This document shows positions 33,096 to 46,665 of a stretch of 64,000 nucleotides of DNA, piece by piece. The DNA is from Protula sp. h YS-2021 (Eukaryota > Annelida > Polychaeta > Sabellida > Serpulidae). Position 1 is the stretch's first letter; the number at the start of each line of letters is the position of its first letter. A program made the translations under genes and the position numbers. The stretch covers positions 20,940,352 to 21,004,351 of the forward strand of contig OX457028.1 in assembly GCA_949752745.1 (NCBI GenBank), written 5' to 3'. A model generated the notes under the pieces. It ran no database searches and was not told the DNA's origin. It saw nothing but the letters and a program-made list of their open reading frames with translations.

Positions 33096-36000
33096 AATAT
33101 GACTACCACTTTTTGGCGACCACACAAGCCGATCGATACTTCATTCACTAGGTCTTGGCTGGTCAATAGACATCGGTTTTCATGATCTTCACTCACACTC
33201 GTACTTTGCAAGACCTTGTGAGCATCAGAGCCTACGGATAATCCATCTCGAGTGTTAACCTTTGAATGAAATTATGAAGGCAACGCACTTTCTTTTTCTT
33301 GGTACCTTCTTAAACATCAAATTTTGAAAGACGAATTAACATACACGACGAAATATCTGCTGTACGATCTTAAGACATTTGCCTCCCGCTAACTTACACA
33401 GACCCCAGTTACAACCCAAACATTTTCCCCCCGAACGAACTGCCATCCGAGCCAGTTGACACCCTACATAAACAAAAGGAAACTTGTATAATCCCAACAA
33501 ATGTATAATTACTACCCCCCCCCCCCCCCCCTCCATACGAAAGTGAAATGATAACAGTTGTTCGAATGTTTCACGGTACTATTCCGTTCTCCAACAGCTC
33601 TACTTCAAAGGACAATAATTCTAGGAAATAATGTCCCAAAAACTCCATTATAATATCAGCAGTGGCACAACAACAGAAACAGCATGTCCCATAAAATGCC
33701 AATATTACTTATACAGTACAGTCTTTGTTAGGGAATTTTCGTGTCCCGTTTCCAATTATTATATGCATGTAAAGGTGTAACTGCGTCCGTCTTTATGTTA
33801 TCATTGAGGTGCTGTGTTTTGTCCAGGTTATCTCTCTTAAACCATTTTGTCTAAAGGTTTGCTAGCTTGTACAATGCAGACTCATATATATTGCCTTTTG
33901 AAACTTTACACAGTGAGGTCGTATTGTTTTTAAAATCGGCCAAAACTTGACGGATTGGCACTTTGTCCCAAATGAATAAGAAAATTTTGCATCCGGTTCT
34001 CAGGAACTACTACACAAAGAATAGTCCTAGAGAGAGGAGGGGAGACATGTCGATTCTTTTTGGTGGAATCATCCGCAAGTGTCAACATAAATGCATCGTG
34101 AAGGCTCGGTGAGCTGGAGGCCTACTTTTAGTTTACCGACCTCACCATTCCGCAATTAATGATTTGTAAACAACAATGTATAGGGGAGGAGGCGTGGGGG
34201 GGGGGGGGGGGCACAACTCTGTATGATGAACATTTTCCCGGTCCCAAAGGTGTACTTATATTGGGGGTCAAGGGGGGGGGTACTTCTTTGATTTCAATAA
34301 CCGATTGCAAAAAACCTCGGTCTTTCAGTGATCCATCACGCGCTGGCGTCTGATTGAAATAACTTCTGGAAAATGTAAAATTGTTTGAAGTTTTGGAGTT
34401 ATTTGTAAATTTTACTTATTCCTCGGATGACAGCTGCTTGGGTGGCAATTGCCTTGGTTTCCCTGCTGTAGAATTCACCGGCAGTAAAAGAAAATTACTA
34501 AAACACAGCTCAGCTAAATCTTATATTTATTGCTCATACTTGTAACTAACAAAGCTAACGAGAACGGCCGATGCACACAAAAACATCATGGTACACAGAT
34601 ATGTCGCACATTTCAAATTATTTACTATTTAATTTCTTGTTTTTGTAAACAAAAACATACGTCTGCCCGACCAAATCCATGGTTTTGTAATACAAGTTTG
34701 CATTTTTTTTTTCATTTAAAGAAATAAAAGAATAATTTTCCTTTTCTACAGATATAATCATAATTCACTGTGATAAATTCAAAGAAAACAAAACATTGTT
34801 CAACAGAATGAATGTCAAAACATGCCGGAAATTTGCAAAATGTATGCAACTTTTTAATCACCTTTCCACCCCTTTTCCCGCCCCCCCCCCCCTTCCCAAG
34901 AAAAAAACCCACGTATCCCTCAGGGTAGGTTCAGAACCTTAGTTAACCTAGCTCATTTTATAAGCCGAGTGTAACTCCTTAAATATAGCTGCAAACCACA
35001 CCATTCATGTCATCAATGGTTTATGTGAAGAGATTCTGCACTGTACTTTTAGGGCAATCTTACGAATGTCACACTCGTTATCGTTTGCGCATACACTTCG
35101 CTCAATCAGCTGAATCATGCTTTTTCTTAGCATAGACTTGCCGCAGGCCGTGACTTGCATGATGCAATACAAAGAGAAATGATCCCTGGTCGAGGAACTC
35201 GTCTAATACCATTCAGTGAGCCGTGCACGACAAACTCGGTTAGAAGACCATGTGAGCCATGCAGCACTGAACGATAGCTTAGAAAGATGTTTGCGTAATG
35301 ACGTCATACACGTTCCTTAATAAAGTAACATGCGTCAAAAGTTGATAGAACCGTCCGAACTACCCAAGGAATAACCACCCCAAGTTTGAATTCTATCCGA
35401 CTTTTCGTTTTCGAGAAGCATACAACGTGCCTACAACGTTTTTCTTCACAAGACTGACACAAACACAGAACGTGCAAACACTATATAGGTTCCCTCCGTC
35501 GGGGAGACACAATGACGCAATACTTGATCTACACAGATTTATATGTACATTTAAATTTGAACACACTTTTTTTGCATATAGAAAATAGGCAAGATACAAA
35601 GTTTGGAAAAGGAGGACGAAAGCAGCAGGAACAAACCCCTGCTTTCCACCCCACAGATCATTACCGAAATAGTAATCTTACTGCCCGAGAGGCGGCGCGA
35701 TAAAATTTCCAGGACTATCTCATGGTGCCCGCAAATTGTTAGCAGTAAAGGAACCACCAACATATCTAACACACACCAGCAAGTTGTCAACGGAATGGAT
35801 GTGATGTACACATTTTTTACAAACAAAAAAACGCCATATTGTTCCAACATGTCCGGGCAAAATCTCACTTTTTCGTTTTGTCCAATTAGCAATACTACTT
35901 TAAAGAGAAAAACCTAAACACGTGTGCAATTAAAATCACTATATCATTGTTCGGTTTTCAAAAGGCAATTTTAATACTCTTTAACTCGAATCATTACCAA

Positions 36001-36621
36001 CACACCCCCACAGACATACTTTTGTATTTACAAGCACGAGAACCATTATAAAAACAATGAAGGTTTCCATACTGAGACTGACTAGCAGGTATCCCACTTC
36101 AGACACTTCACTTCAGACGTTACATAAATGGGGTGCAATCAGAGTGATTCCTCAAAACTACTAAAGTACGGATGAAAAACGGCCTACTACAGGTGCAGGC
36201 GTTGCTTAAGGGAGGGGGAGGGGGGTTGCCAAATTTGCGTACGTGTGAAAAAAAAATTGACATCCCATTAAAAGCTAAATGTTCTGTTTGGCACTTCTCT
36301 GAGTTACTCTATAAACAAATACTGGATAATTTCATCTGCTGTGACACGAACGAGTGCTGCTAATAACCGACTACAGGTACAATGTAATAATAAATTCATA
36401 AAACATTTTCTGAATATTTTCTCTACATCTGCCTAAATTTTCTTTTCAGATACACTTTCATCATGGCATACTATAACACCATCATTTACACACTTTGTGT
36501 AAAAAAATCTCTCCTGAAAACTTTGCATCGATAACTTAAATCACTGACCAAGACTCTAGGTACCGAATTAAAAAGTAAAATAAAAAAAAAACTTTTTTAT
36601 CACATGCAACGATACGGATAT
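33096..36621. other. Intergenic region between NAT9 and the DYDC-like gene
   Basis: It contains G/C runs at 33515-33532, 34197-34211, 34272-34280 and 34880-34892. A short stretch (35340-35405) resembles the AGTTTGAAGC satellite of the 52 kb block. An open frame with no recognised motif (35603-35917 +, ending TTLKRKT) lies opposite another open frame and lacks convincing paired splice sites. No gene is supported. Confidence 0.45.
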
Positions 36622-38690
36622 TTATTCTTCTTCCTCTTCTGGAGGTTTTTCCTCGTCTCCCTCGTCGGCATTTTCTTCCTGATAATAATAATAAAAAAAA
36701 AAAACAATGACAAAATATTGCAAAAAGGTTGTATCTTATGTTCATGGTTGGTTAACTATTCTGGCAATTTGTCGAAAGACGTGATTTGAACATTAACAAC
36801 GCGAGATTAAGCACGAAACAAGCATCAACACCAGTTCTGGCTTTCAGTCTTTCTTGAAAAAGTGCGAAAACAGACCGCTTGGACATTTATCGACAAGACA
36901 TGCAGCACTTTTACCATATAATCTCCAAAACTAAGATCAATACATATGTAGGGATTAAAACATTCCACAACAAAAACAGAAACAAGCAACTCGCTTGAAA
37001 GCACTTCAGTACACCGAAAAATATAAGTGCAAAAGTGACGCTTTTGTGATGTTATCAAATAAGATACCCCTCCCCCCTTCGCCACCTCCCCCCTCCCTGC
37101 CCCCCGCATGCTCTGCGTTCGGAATACAATCCCACCTCTTGCGCCTGCTCCGCTTGCTCTGGCTCTTGCTCGGTCGGGGCTTGGGCCTGTTCTGGGGCGG
37201 GCACTTCCTGCTGCTCGGCAACCTCTTCCGTCGGCTTCTCGTCTCCTTCGTCCCCTTCCTTCACGGGCGCCAGGCCGATGGCTTCCTGTGCTTTTCGCGC
37301 CTCCTCTTCAGCCTGTCAAATATAGGAATACACAAGAATGTAGGCTTCGCAATTTTAGATGAAAGATTTTCTAAGGTGGACCGAGAACAGGATAATCCAG
37401 CACAGATTTTTATCTACACAAGTCTAAGTAGAACACCGCAATAAATTCAGTGTTGATGTCACACTGCGGATATGGTAAGCCAGAGCACTGTTGGCATTAT
37501 GCAATGTGTGGTGTTGAATGTAGCGCCTTATTTTGCCATGTCCAAGATCTTTAAATACACAACACATTGTTATATGACAGAGAAAATGCTGTAATCTGAC
37601 TGGCTGACTCCAAAATCAATATCTTCAATGCTGACCGGAAAGAAAAAGTCGACAGATACTGCAATTATTTTAACAAACACCTATGTAACAAAGTATATAT
37701 ATATATTGACTTATTTTGAGTAAACATGAAGATATTATTGACCACCTACGGAAATGCTGACCTAAAGGTATCCGATAACAATTATTCATACTTCTCAAAA
37801 TCAGCCTGCTAATTGTAAACTGTCAGTCTGCAATGGGCAAAACCGGGAGATTGACGGATCTTTTTTCAAGAAAGGATACAGCAATTTCAGTTATCAAAAG
37901 AGCTCCATTATTGATACCTTTCGGCGTTCAGCTTCTTCAGCCTCCAACCTTTCTCTTTCTTCTTTCATTTTGGCTAAGCGTATTTGCTCAAGCTCATACT
38001 CTCTCTGTTGCCTCACCAACTCCTCGGCTTCAAATTCTTTCTGTTTTAAAAGCGAATGAAGTAGCCAACATTTACTTCACCTTTCTACTTTGTTTAAAGT
38101 GCCTGATAAACGTCGGTTGCTAGCTACAGACAACTAGGATAGAACCTTTGAGATGGGCCGTACGTAGTCGATATACTAAATTTGCAAACAGAGGTTTAAG
38201 TATCATGAAAGATTCTATCATTTACACTCAATCTCAGGAACATCTGTACCCGCGATCGTCTCGTAAAATTTATAATTCAAATGACCGAGTACGTTCAAAA
38301 TGTTCATTGAAAGTACAAACGATATCGCGAATCTTAATATTAGTTACTCTGATAAACCTTCAAACTGCCCATTCGTCTTAATTCACAGGTACAGAAATCG
38401 TCTTAGTTCAAAGAATTAAGAGAAGAGACCGGAATCCTCATAGCTATACCCCCACCCCCAAATCACAGTTGGTGAGCTGGTGTTCAAAAGGAGGTCCTAA
38501 AACCGTCTTATTTGACATGCACACATTACAACAAACCACTTACTTGTTTTTGGCACTTGATATTTTCAATATGCTTGTAAAGCCATTGCGCAATGTATTC
38601 AATAGGGTCGTGTGGTCTCTTCTCCGACACTTCAGATAAACACTTCTCCAGACAACCTCCAAGCTGCGTCTTTAGATAATCCGTATCCAT
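36622..38690 (-). CDS. DYDC1/2-like: DPY30-domain protein, DYDC1/2-like, 4 coding exons
   Basis: Coding exons on minus: 38690-38544, 38040-37918, 37312-37136 and 36678-36622. All introns are phase 0 with GT/AG ends, giving 167 aa with TAA stop. The start ATG lies nine bases after an acceptor (TTATTTTCAG at 38702-38700), so a 5' non-coding exon is expected. Residues 5-45 form the Dpy-30 dimerisation motif (YLKTQLGGCLEKCLSEV then RPHDPIEYIAQWLYKHIEN). A charged helix follows (KEFEAEELVRQQREYELEQI, MKEERERLEAEEAERR), then a Pro/Glu/Gln-rich linker and an acidic end (KPPEEEEE). Human DYDC1 and DYDC2 are about 177 aa, with the same order. Such proteins bind amphipathic helices and are linked to sperm and cilia. 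The acidic tail is longer and lower in complexity than I recall for vertebrates. DYDC1 versus DYDC2 cannot be decided. Confidence 0.9.
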
Positions 38691-39329
38691 ATTTTCTTTC
38701 TGAAAATAAGACCCCACATGAAACGCGGAAATAAATACCTACCATGGGTTCTAATTTATCTTGTGACGAAAATGTAAGCTGCACCATGGTTAACCATTGC
38801 AAGGTAAACATAATGATAAGTGAAGTGAAGACAACAACATGTCCGCAATATGTTCCTCCAGCCCCCCTTGCCCATCATTTACTCAGACGATATAATGGGT
38901 AAAATGTAAACGGTATATAAAAGAAGGTATTGCCGAAATGCCAAGAGACTCTCCCCACAAACGTCAAAATTGCACGAAACCTAACTGCAAATGCAGATTG
39001 ATACTTCTACATTTTTCATTTTAAGAATTTTTCATTGCTTGTTCCACCCAATGAAGAAAGGTTACGCGCGACTAGATGTCATGGTCTACTTTGGCTAGAA
39101 CAAAATATATATCCTCTAACATAAAGCATTCATTGTGTTGCCCCGTTTTTCTGAACGTTAACAAAGCCAGAATTGTTCTCACACTAAAAAAGATACATAA
39201 ACAACCTCTTTTGAAAGTTGTTGGTAGGAGAGGTGGCAGGGAGCACCGCAAACATTTTAGGAGCTGCGTATCTGTATTCTATATGACTGGTTCTCTTGTC
39301 AAAATACATTCAGGGTTGAGACTCCGTAA

Positions 39330-39560
39330 AATTTTTTGGTCGCCCTCTGGGCGACGAACTTTAAAAAGTTAGTCGTCCGGCACAAAAGTTAGTCGCGCGG
39401 CGCAATTTTTGCAAAATTTGTCTAGCCCGCCTCACATGAAAAAACAATAACAAAATGGTGTTGAAAATAATTATCATATTAACCTGAAAATACTCAGAAA
39501 AAGTTAGTCGCCACTCGGGCGACCAACTCGAAAAAGTTGGTCCCCCGAGCCAAAAGTTGC
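39330..39560. repeat. GTCGCCC...GGGCGAC hairpin repeat
   Basis: GTCGCCCTCTGGGCGACGAA (39341-39360) and GTCGCCACTCGGGCGACCAA (39507-39526) are similar stem-loops. Around them AAAAGTTAGTCG or AAAAGTTGGTC repeats four times. The class is unknown. Confidence 0.6.
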
Positions 39561-39714
39561 AGTGCCAAAAGCTCGCCACATCAAAAAAATAAAGTTAAGA
39601 TTAGAGACGAGGGCAAACTTGAAAGCTGCACATCTACGTAATATCAGGAATCAGTCTACAGATATTTGTGTGGACCTGAATTTTGTGGTTCCCCGCCGCT
39701 TCAAAGCAAATTAA

Positions 39715-39775
39715 AATCGGAGTTAGTCCTGTGCATTTTATTAGGAACACCCAAAGTGTGATTTTGAGGGGAGTG
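39715..39775 (-). repeat. Solo end of the 'ATCACACTTTGG' family
   Basis: The plus strand reads GTGCATTTTATTAGGAACAC and then CCAAAGTGTGATTTTG, the inverse of the left ends at 10.35, 12.75 and 14.55 kb. No matching second end was found. Confidence 0.55.
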
Positions 39776-42344
39776 ATATATGTGTGCCTAGCAATGAATA
39801 TCAGGACACCTCACTGGGGAACTATAACCTGTCCTCCAAATGTGAAATTTTTATAATACACCAGTACCCCGAGACAACATCGCCTATACTGGTGGAGTCG
39901 CCCTTCCTGAAAACAACATTGGTATCAGAAATGATATTTCCCCCCCTATTTTTTAAGCTGACTGCAGATAGTCTGGAATCGCCCGAACATGTCATGCTTC
40001 GTGACTGTCTTGAAACGTAAAAAAAAAAAAGCTTTGGTTGATATTTCACAGGCCTGGATGTCGTTGGCAGCTAAATAAGAAACAACTATATGAATCATTA
40101 CTGCACCGAGAGAATGATTTCCAGGATGACAGAAAACGGCAAGATACAGTTTAATGCACACCATGGAAATGTTCTAAAATCGTATACTTTCAACCTGCAA
40201 AATAGCACGCTCACAATTACAGCCCTCAAAATCGTGATTAAAACACACACACACACACACAAACTGGCAAATGGTCTTAGGTGACTGGTATTTTAGTACA
40301 CATTTATCAAGACTCAGTGAGAAAGTTTTTGAATTTTTTAGGTATTGTCAAATTTTAAGCGGATTCGTACTCTGATCTATGCAGAAGATTTTTTGCGTTT
40401 CGGCTGAATTCGGTTGGAAAAAGATATAAAGAAAGGATAGCAAAAAATCAACAAAATTCCTTTTTACCAGAAACATATTAATAATTTAGCCTTTAAAGGG
40501 GCTGAATAATATGTAAAATAGTTTTTAAAAGATCGCATTATGGCTGTTTAAATTTGAAAGGGTACTCGTACACGTTGAAAGAAATTAGAATTTGTCCTTA
40601 TCATTTCTTAATAATTTAACCAAAAATGCAGTCAAAACGACACCTCCATTGGAAATATCCGAAAATACGAGCTGGCTTATTAGTATTTACTAGTTAGGTA
40701 CACTCAAGATTCTCATGTACTCATCAGCGGCCCGGTTTTAAATACCGCTACTAACGGGCCCATCGTCCATGTTATTTTATTCTTAAACGTGGGCCACAAC
40801 AGCTGGACGATAATGAATTTCATTACCTAGTCGACAATGTGCACATGAATTCCTATAATGTACCTCACTGGTGTAGCCCATTTTTCAATTGATATTTTGG
40901 GGGGGGGGGGGTCAAATCACGACCTGTAACGCAGGTTGAACTTTGGGCGATAACAGGGGTTCTGCATATCTCCCTCTTTTTTTTTAGATAATCAAATATT
41001 TTTGCATTAAAATGTGATGTTTATGGAAGTTCTCTTTTTTATATTAATTACTACACTGCTTGATACAGGAAGAAAAGTCTAGTAAAGGAAAAAAAAATAC
41101 CAAGTTTACACTGTTTTCGTTTGTTGCTAGGTTGTTTGTTTTCGATATCTACTGAAAGAGAGCATATTCTATGCCTGCGTTTTATTGGGCAAGGATAATG
41201 TCTCGAAAATGTTTCGGAAATCAGAATTGTTTCTTGGTTTTTCGATAATGTCTCGAAACATTATGATAGACCGGCAAGAGTCGTTAATAAACTACTCTAG
41301 AGTGGCTTGCGGGAACCAATATAATTCTATGAGAGTGACTTAAATAGATTGATTTACTTGAAGTCACTTGGATAAAGCACAGCATGTGTGTTGCCTGGAT
41401 CGAGAAGTACACAGTACTAATGCAAGCACAATATTTAAAAAATTGCATCCCTCAACTATTTGTGTCTCATTTGCGTCTTTCAATAATTGAATTGTTATTA
41501 ATTTAATACGACGCACAAATATCGCTACTAAGCTGAGATCTATTGTTTTTAACATAAGCATAAACAACTTATCCAGTTTTTATTTTTAAAGGTGTTATGG
41601 ATTTATATTTTAAAAAAAACTTCGGTTTAAGAAATTTTTGTATTTCGTGAAAATTCAAAGAACTGACAAACTCCCATATTTACACTTTTCGTTTTTTTTT
41701 TTTTTTTTTTGTTTTTTTTTTGAACAAATCAGTTAAACCAAGCATATGCAGCGAGTGCGGGAGAGAGGATGCTTTTTATGATTTATTTTTTTTGTATTTT
41801 AAGCTTTAATTTTTTTCGTGGCGTGGTAATTCAGTTGAAAAGGTAACGAGAGGGTATTCTAATTTTGTGCTCCGTATTTCCACTTAAAAGGAAATTTAAA
41901 AATAAAATCTTTGTAAATGTTTTCAAAATTTTATTTGCTTTTCATATGAATATAAATATAAAGAAAACACCACACAAAAATATAACATCATTTGTCATCA
42001 AAATGACTTCACACAACGGCATACATCTTACTGGACTTAGGTGCCTGCCAATAGACATTTGATCCACTGCAGAGTTTGAAACGCTCAGTTAAACAAATGT
42101 ATCGAGGATACAATTACGATGTGACAACACACACAAACACACACATACACACAATACCCACACACATCCACAAAATACACAAAATTTTTGGTTGCCCGTA
42201 ACGGGAGTTACGGCCAACTGGAGTTTACTATTTCAGGTTAGTGTTGACTTTTCATAAAGAAACCTTTTTTCGCTAGAGGATTATACGGTGACCATTTGCC
42301 TCGAAAGGTCTGATGGGTCAAACGCTTTTTTCGGTAAGCACACG

Positions 42345-43060
42345 TTAGTAAACTTTTCGAGCTACAACTGAAGGAACTACATTTTCTTTTCTGCCCCCAC
42401 GGTAAATTACCTCAAATTTTATTACCAGAGTGATAAGATTTAGAGCCAGATCTTCTACCCCAAAAAGAAAGTCTTTTATAGTAGAAGTATGCTGTAATTT
42501 GTCAAAGATATCCAAAAATAAAAATATATCCCCCACCCACTTTTGTGTATACCCGCAGTCAATTAGGGCGTGGACCAGAGTGTCTTTCACATCATTTGGC
42601 AGTATTCGCAGTCTGTGGAATTGTTTATTTTCCACCGGAAGAGATTTTCTCCACGACTAATAATGTTACGCACTAGTTTAAACTGGAATGAAATTAATTC
42701 AGTACTTTTTTTGCAAGAGAGATACTCCTGTAGAAAACTTCATTACTTATTCAGTGCGGTGTAAGCCACTTTACCATAGCTGATGCAGAGCTACTCTTTA
42801 TAAAGGTGAAAAGGTTTTACCGTCAATCGTTTTAAAGAAGTTATTGACCAAAAAGTTTGGTTTTTCTCCTCCTGTTTCTTACACCCCTCTTGGTAGCCTG
42901 CACTATGCCTTGAAAGGTTACAAAATCTACCTTTAATGGTATATTTATCTACAAATTGTTGATAGGTGAGGAGATGACCTTCCTTGTCATACAGGTCGTA
43001 TAAATCGAACCAATCTGTTATAAAGCCACCGCTGCAAACATAACTGCAAATATTTTTTAT
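42345..43060 (-). pseudogene. L1-like LINE C-terminal fragment (zf-RVT-type region)
   Basis: On minus, about 43050-42790 reads FITDWFDLYDLYDKEGHLLT, and then YQQFVDKYTIKGRF. After a break, 42680-42345 reads CEYCQMM in one frame and DTLVHALIDCGYTQKWVGDI, DFLFGVEDLALNLITLVIK in another. The DLY-D-x-G-x-LTY-xx-F-xxKY pattern and the later Cys/His-type H-x-L-x-x-C-x-Y-T block are typical of the region after the RT in L1-like LINEs, as I recall. Frameshifts are present. Nothing of the RT proper remains. Confidence 0.5.
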
Positions 43061-44075
43061 AGCAGCATTTGACCCAGGAAATAAAGTCTTGACCTAAGTT
43101 GAACCTTTCTTGTACAATTTTAATGACAAGTGCAGAATGGTCTTTTCATATTATTAAGGTTAAAATTGGTCATCTTTTAAGTTCGACAGTCTGTGTTTAA
43201 TAGTCGCGTTTAAAAGTCCACACGTGTTTAAGTAATGAATAGTTACTTCCTTTTCTCAACCCGGCTTTAACTTCTCTTGCAAACCCTCATAGCAACATAA
43301 ATTTAATCCCTTCACGCATATGAGCCCTATGGATGGCTTAGAGTTAGACATTGTTTAGTTAGTGCAACATCACAGAATCCAGAACAATTAACATTAACCT
43401 GGGATTAAATTGTTATGAAACTTTTAACTTTCCACAAAACTCACCCATTCTTAAAAGGTTACATAATGTTTATTATTTATTAGAAGAGTTTTGGGCAGAT
43501 TGGAAAACATTATTCGTATTTTAGTGGAGGGAGGAGGGGGGGGGGCAGGGAAGAGATGTAGAATGACTATGTTACACTTTGAATCGCAAAAATTAAGATA
43601 CTGAAGACTTATATATGTACATTTAACGTCGCTCTTCTGACACCTAAGCAAATTGGGCAGCTAAACGTCGCACATTTCCATAATCATCCCAACCTGGCCT
43701 ATATTAAACTTCATAATGCTTACAGGGTAAAAACGAGTAAAAAAAATCAATCGAATGGCCGGTCTGGTAAACAATATATAAAAATTGATACTCTCACTGC
43801 CGTTGAAAGCTTATACTGGAACCCACATTGAGACAAAAGTACAGAAAAAGAAGATGTCTAGTAATATTTCGATACTGTATTAGTTTAATTGATTGATTCA
43901 AGTGAAAAGTTCAGCATTTACTTTATGGTATTTTATTTTACACAGAATATTGCATTTTAATTTGAGTTCACTTACATAAACTTTTTGAAACTTATTTTTG
44001 TCAATCTTTGGAAACAATTAGAACTATTTATAAAGTAAGCACTTTTCTATGGAATGACATTTTAACATTTAATGC
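43061..44075. other. AT-rich spacer without recognised gene
   Basis: A GGAGGGAGGAGGGGGGGGGC patch lies at 43526-43546. No exon, RNA gene or inverted repeat is supported. Confidence 0.45.
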
Positions 44076-44079
44076 CTAT

Positions 44080-44870
44080 TTTTGATATCAAAATATAATT
44101 AAAGATATCAATAAATCAATTTAGATCTCACTAATTTATATTTTGCTACCAATAATTGAATTTTAGTTTGCAAAAATTTATTTCTGAGATCACAAAATCA
44201 ATTTACAAACTTAAAAAATCTTAAGGGGGACACACATTTGCATAAAATTTAAAGAATCGTCAATTAAATTTTGGAGACAAAAACATGAATGATTGGTGTC
44301 AATTATAGTAACACAATTTTTGATCTCAAGGAGTGCTTCTTTTTTCTACAGAAAAGGTAACAGAAAGATTCTGTATACAAGAATCAGTCATTTTTTTATT
44401 CACAGAAGTGTGCTTATGAATTTTTATATCAAAAATAGACTGATATATTGATATCAAAAATCAATTTTTGGGATAAAAAATCATTTGCAGATTTACAAAG
44501 ACAAAATAAAAAAGTCTCGTTCTTAAATAATGAAATCTGAAGTAGATTCTTGATATCAATAAAAGGAAAGTAAATTAGTGAGCTCAAAATTGATATCTTG
44601 CTACCAATTATTTCGTTTTTGCTATCAGAAATTGAATTTTTGATCTAAAAATCAATTTTAGATATCATTAAATGATTTTTGATATCAATAAATATTTCTT
44701 GATATCTCTAATTATTTATTCATGCCAATAAGAATTTTTTGAGAACAAGAATACATTTAGATACATAAAAAATATAATCACAGATAGCAAAAATTAATTC
44801 TTTATATTGAAAAAATGAATTTTTGAGATCAAGAATTTATTCTTGATCTCAATAATTCCCTAATAAATGT
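44080..44870. repeat. Array of diverged palindromic units with GATATC/GAGATC/GATCTC cores
   Basis: About 800 bp is built of imperfect ~20-35 bp units, most palindromic or nearly so, with TTTTTGATATCAA-like cores (for example TTTTTGATATCAAAATATAA, AATTTTTGATCTCAAGG, ATTGATATCAAAAATCAATT, TTGATATCAATAAA). More than fifteen GATATC or GATATC-like sites cluster here, far above the rest of the window. There is no coding potential. Confidence 0.75.
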
Positions 44871-46429
44871 GAAAATGGCATTCCATACTTTTCAAACTTT
44901 TAACGGTTTGCGTGTTGTATAAATAAGATAATAAATTAAATAAAGACCTATAAATATAAGAACAGTGACAGCACTGGATTGAGCTACTTTTTATAAACTG
45001 AAAACGTACTTTTAAAGTTTTCTAGCTATTTTAACAATGAAATAAAATGGATCATGTATAACATTTCATTCAAGAGTAGCACACCTAACGATCTGAAATT
45101 TGATTTTGTTTCATTTCACTAGAAAAGTCGCAGAACACATACAAGCAAACTTGAAAAAAAATGGAATTGACTGGTAACTTGTTCAATTTAAGTAACTATA
45201 GCGGTCTTTTCTTTTAAAAGGTTTCTTGGCTAGATCACAAAAACTTGTTCCAGAGTATCTGTTGTCAGATTTAATTACGGAACAGATTTTCTAGGAACAG
45301 ATCGTTGGTGGCCGTCGTGTGGTTTTTGAAGACATAATGTAAGGCAAACTACCTTAGCATAGGATTTAAAACTACAGAATCGATTAAACAGTCAATAAGC
45401 AAAGTTTTATGCTGAAAAAAGATTTCATTGAGTTTTAATGCGTTTTGAATTTCAAATGAAAGGTGTCTTAGATTTTAAGTTTCAGGCAGTGATTGGTGGA
45501 AAGCTGAAATTGTACGGGTGTTGGCGGCAACCATTCCGCTGCTGTAAAGTTTGAGACGAAAGGTGCCTTAAACATTTTGTTTCATGTATACAAAGTTTAT
45601 ACCTTACATGGGAGATAACAAGGCATCTAAGCAGCAGTATGATAGATGATTGAGCTACTATGTGAGGCTATTTAGTGGATCAACCCCTTCCCCCGCCAAA
45701 AAAATAATTCTGTAATGTTTTTGAACATATATGAAACGATCACCATTCCACTACTAAATAAAATTCCAGTCTGGTTATTCTTGTATAATTTTATTTATTG
45801 GCAATGTTTTGAATAACAGCTATTACACACAATTATAATATTATCATATCGAACGATAACCCACATCAATCGGTCAAGCTGAATACAAGTATATCTTTTC
45901 ATTAAAAAAAACTAAAGGAAATTTCAAGCGCATCCAAGTTAAAATCTTTGAAAATTTCACTCATTTTTTACCGAATGCCGTACGAGATCCATTGCAAACA
46001 TTTCAGATGCAAATTTTTAGTATAACGCAAAACAATAAGGTAAACGCAAAGAGTGAATAATTGTTAAAACAACAGACAGCTTGGATTGCCAGCTAATGGC
46101 TGAGAAGAAACGTTTACGCCTCCTGTTCTATCAAGGCCTTAGTAATCGATAAGTAAAACGGAAAACTAACTTCTACTCAAGGTGTCTAAAATAAAATAAG
46201 GTATACTGAAAGTCATCAGCCATAACGCCACGGCAATAATGCCCCCCATAGATTGCGATCGTTGACAGAATGCTCCATGAGGAAGGTTAGTCGAAACGCA
46301 TCCGGAAAAATAGCAGAATGTTGTCATAGCTTTTTCAGTTAATCTGTTAAAAATTTATGTGTACTAACAGTTACAAATAACTGTTGTGTGACACAGTAAT
46401 TGAGGTATTTGTACAACTGGAAACATTAT
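44871..46429. other. Spacer without recognised features
   Basis: AT-rich sequence. No supported exon or repeat. Confidence 0.45.
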
Positions 46430-46665
46430 GACACACTAGGGCCAGGGGCACTTATGTCGGCAGCATTTTGCCCCAGGTTGCAATCACTGGATATTATGGG
46501 CGAGGGTATTTATGCAGGACGCACTTTTTCCCCCTTCCCCAAGTTGCAATCACAGAGAACATTATGGTCACGGGCATTTATGCCAAGAGCATACTTTTTC
46601 AGACTGCCATCTCTGGGACAGACGGACGGATAGACAGACGGATTTTGTCTAGAGACATCTATTCC
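46430..46665 (+). repeat. ~75 bp minisatellite with GACGGAC tract
   Basis: Three diverged units share GGGCATTTATGC-like, CATTTTTCCCC-like and CAGTTGCAATCAC-like parts (about 46438-46612). A GACGGACGGATAGACAGACG tract follows (46621-46640), with a short stem TGTCT/AGACA. It probably belongs to the GACGGAC-hairpin group. Confidence 0.55.

Larger units (their letters stand above)
38700..42344. other. Intergenic region upstream of the DYDC-like gene
   Basis: No exon is supported. It includes the GTCGCC hairpin repeat (39330-39560), the solo family end at 39715-39775, a (CA)9 run (40244-40261), a G12 run (40900-40911), T-runs near 41692-41720 and a CA-rich stretch (42125-42180). Confidence 0.45.

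Noticed and set aside
35512..35917. Open frames on both strands near 35.5-35.9 kb
   Set aside because: Neither strand shows a recognised motif or a matched acceptor and donor; overlapping open frames on both strands fit chance.
37006..37444. Long open frames on both strands over the DYDC exon at 37136-37312
   Set aside because: The plus-strand and alternative minus frames are shadows of the GC-rich, low-complexity exon; only the frame that splices in phase with the DPY30 exon is supported.
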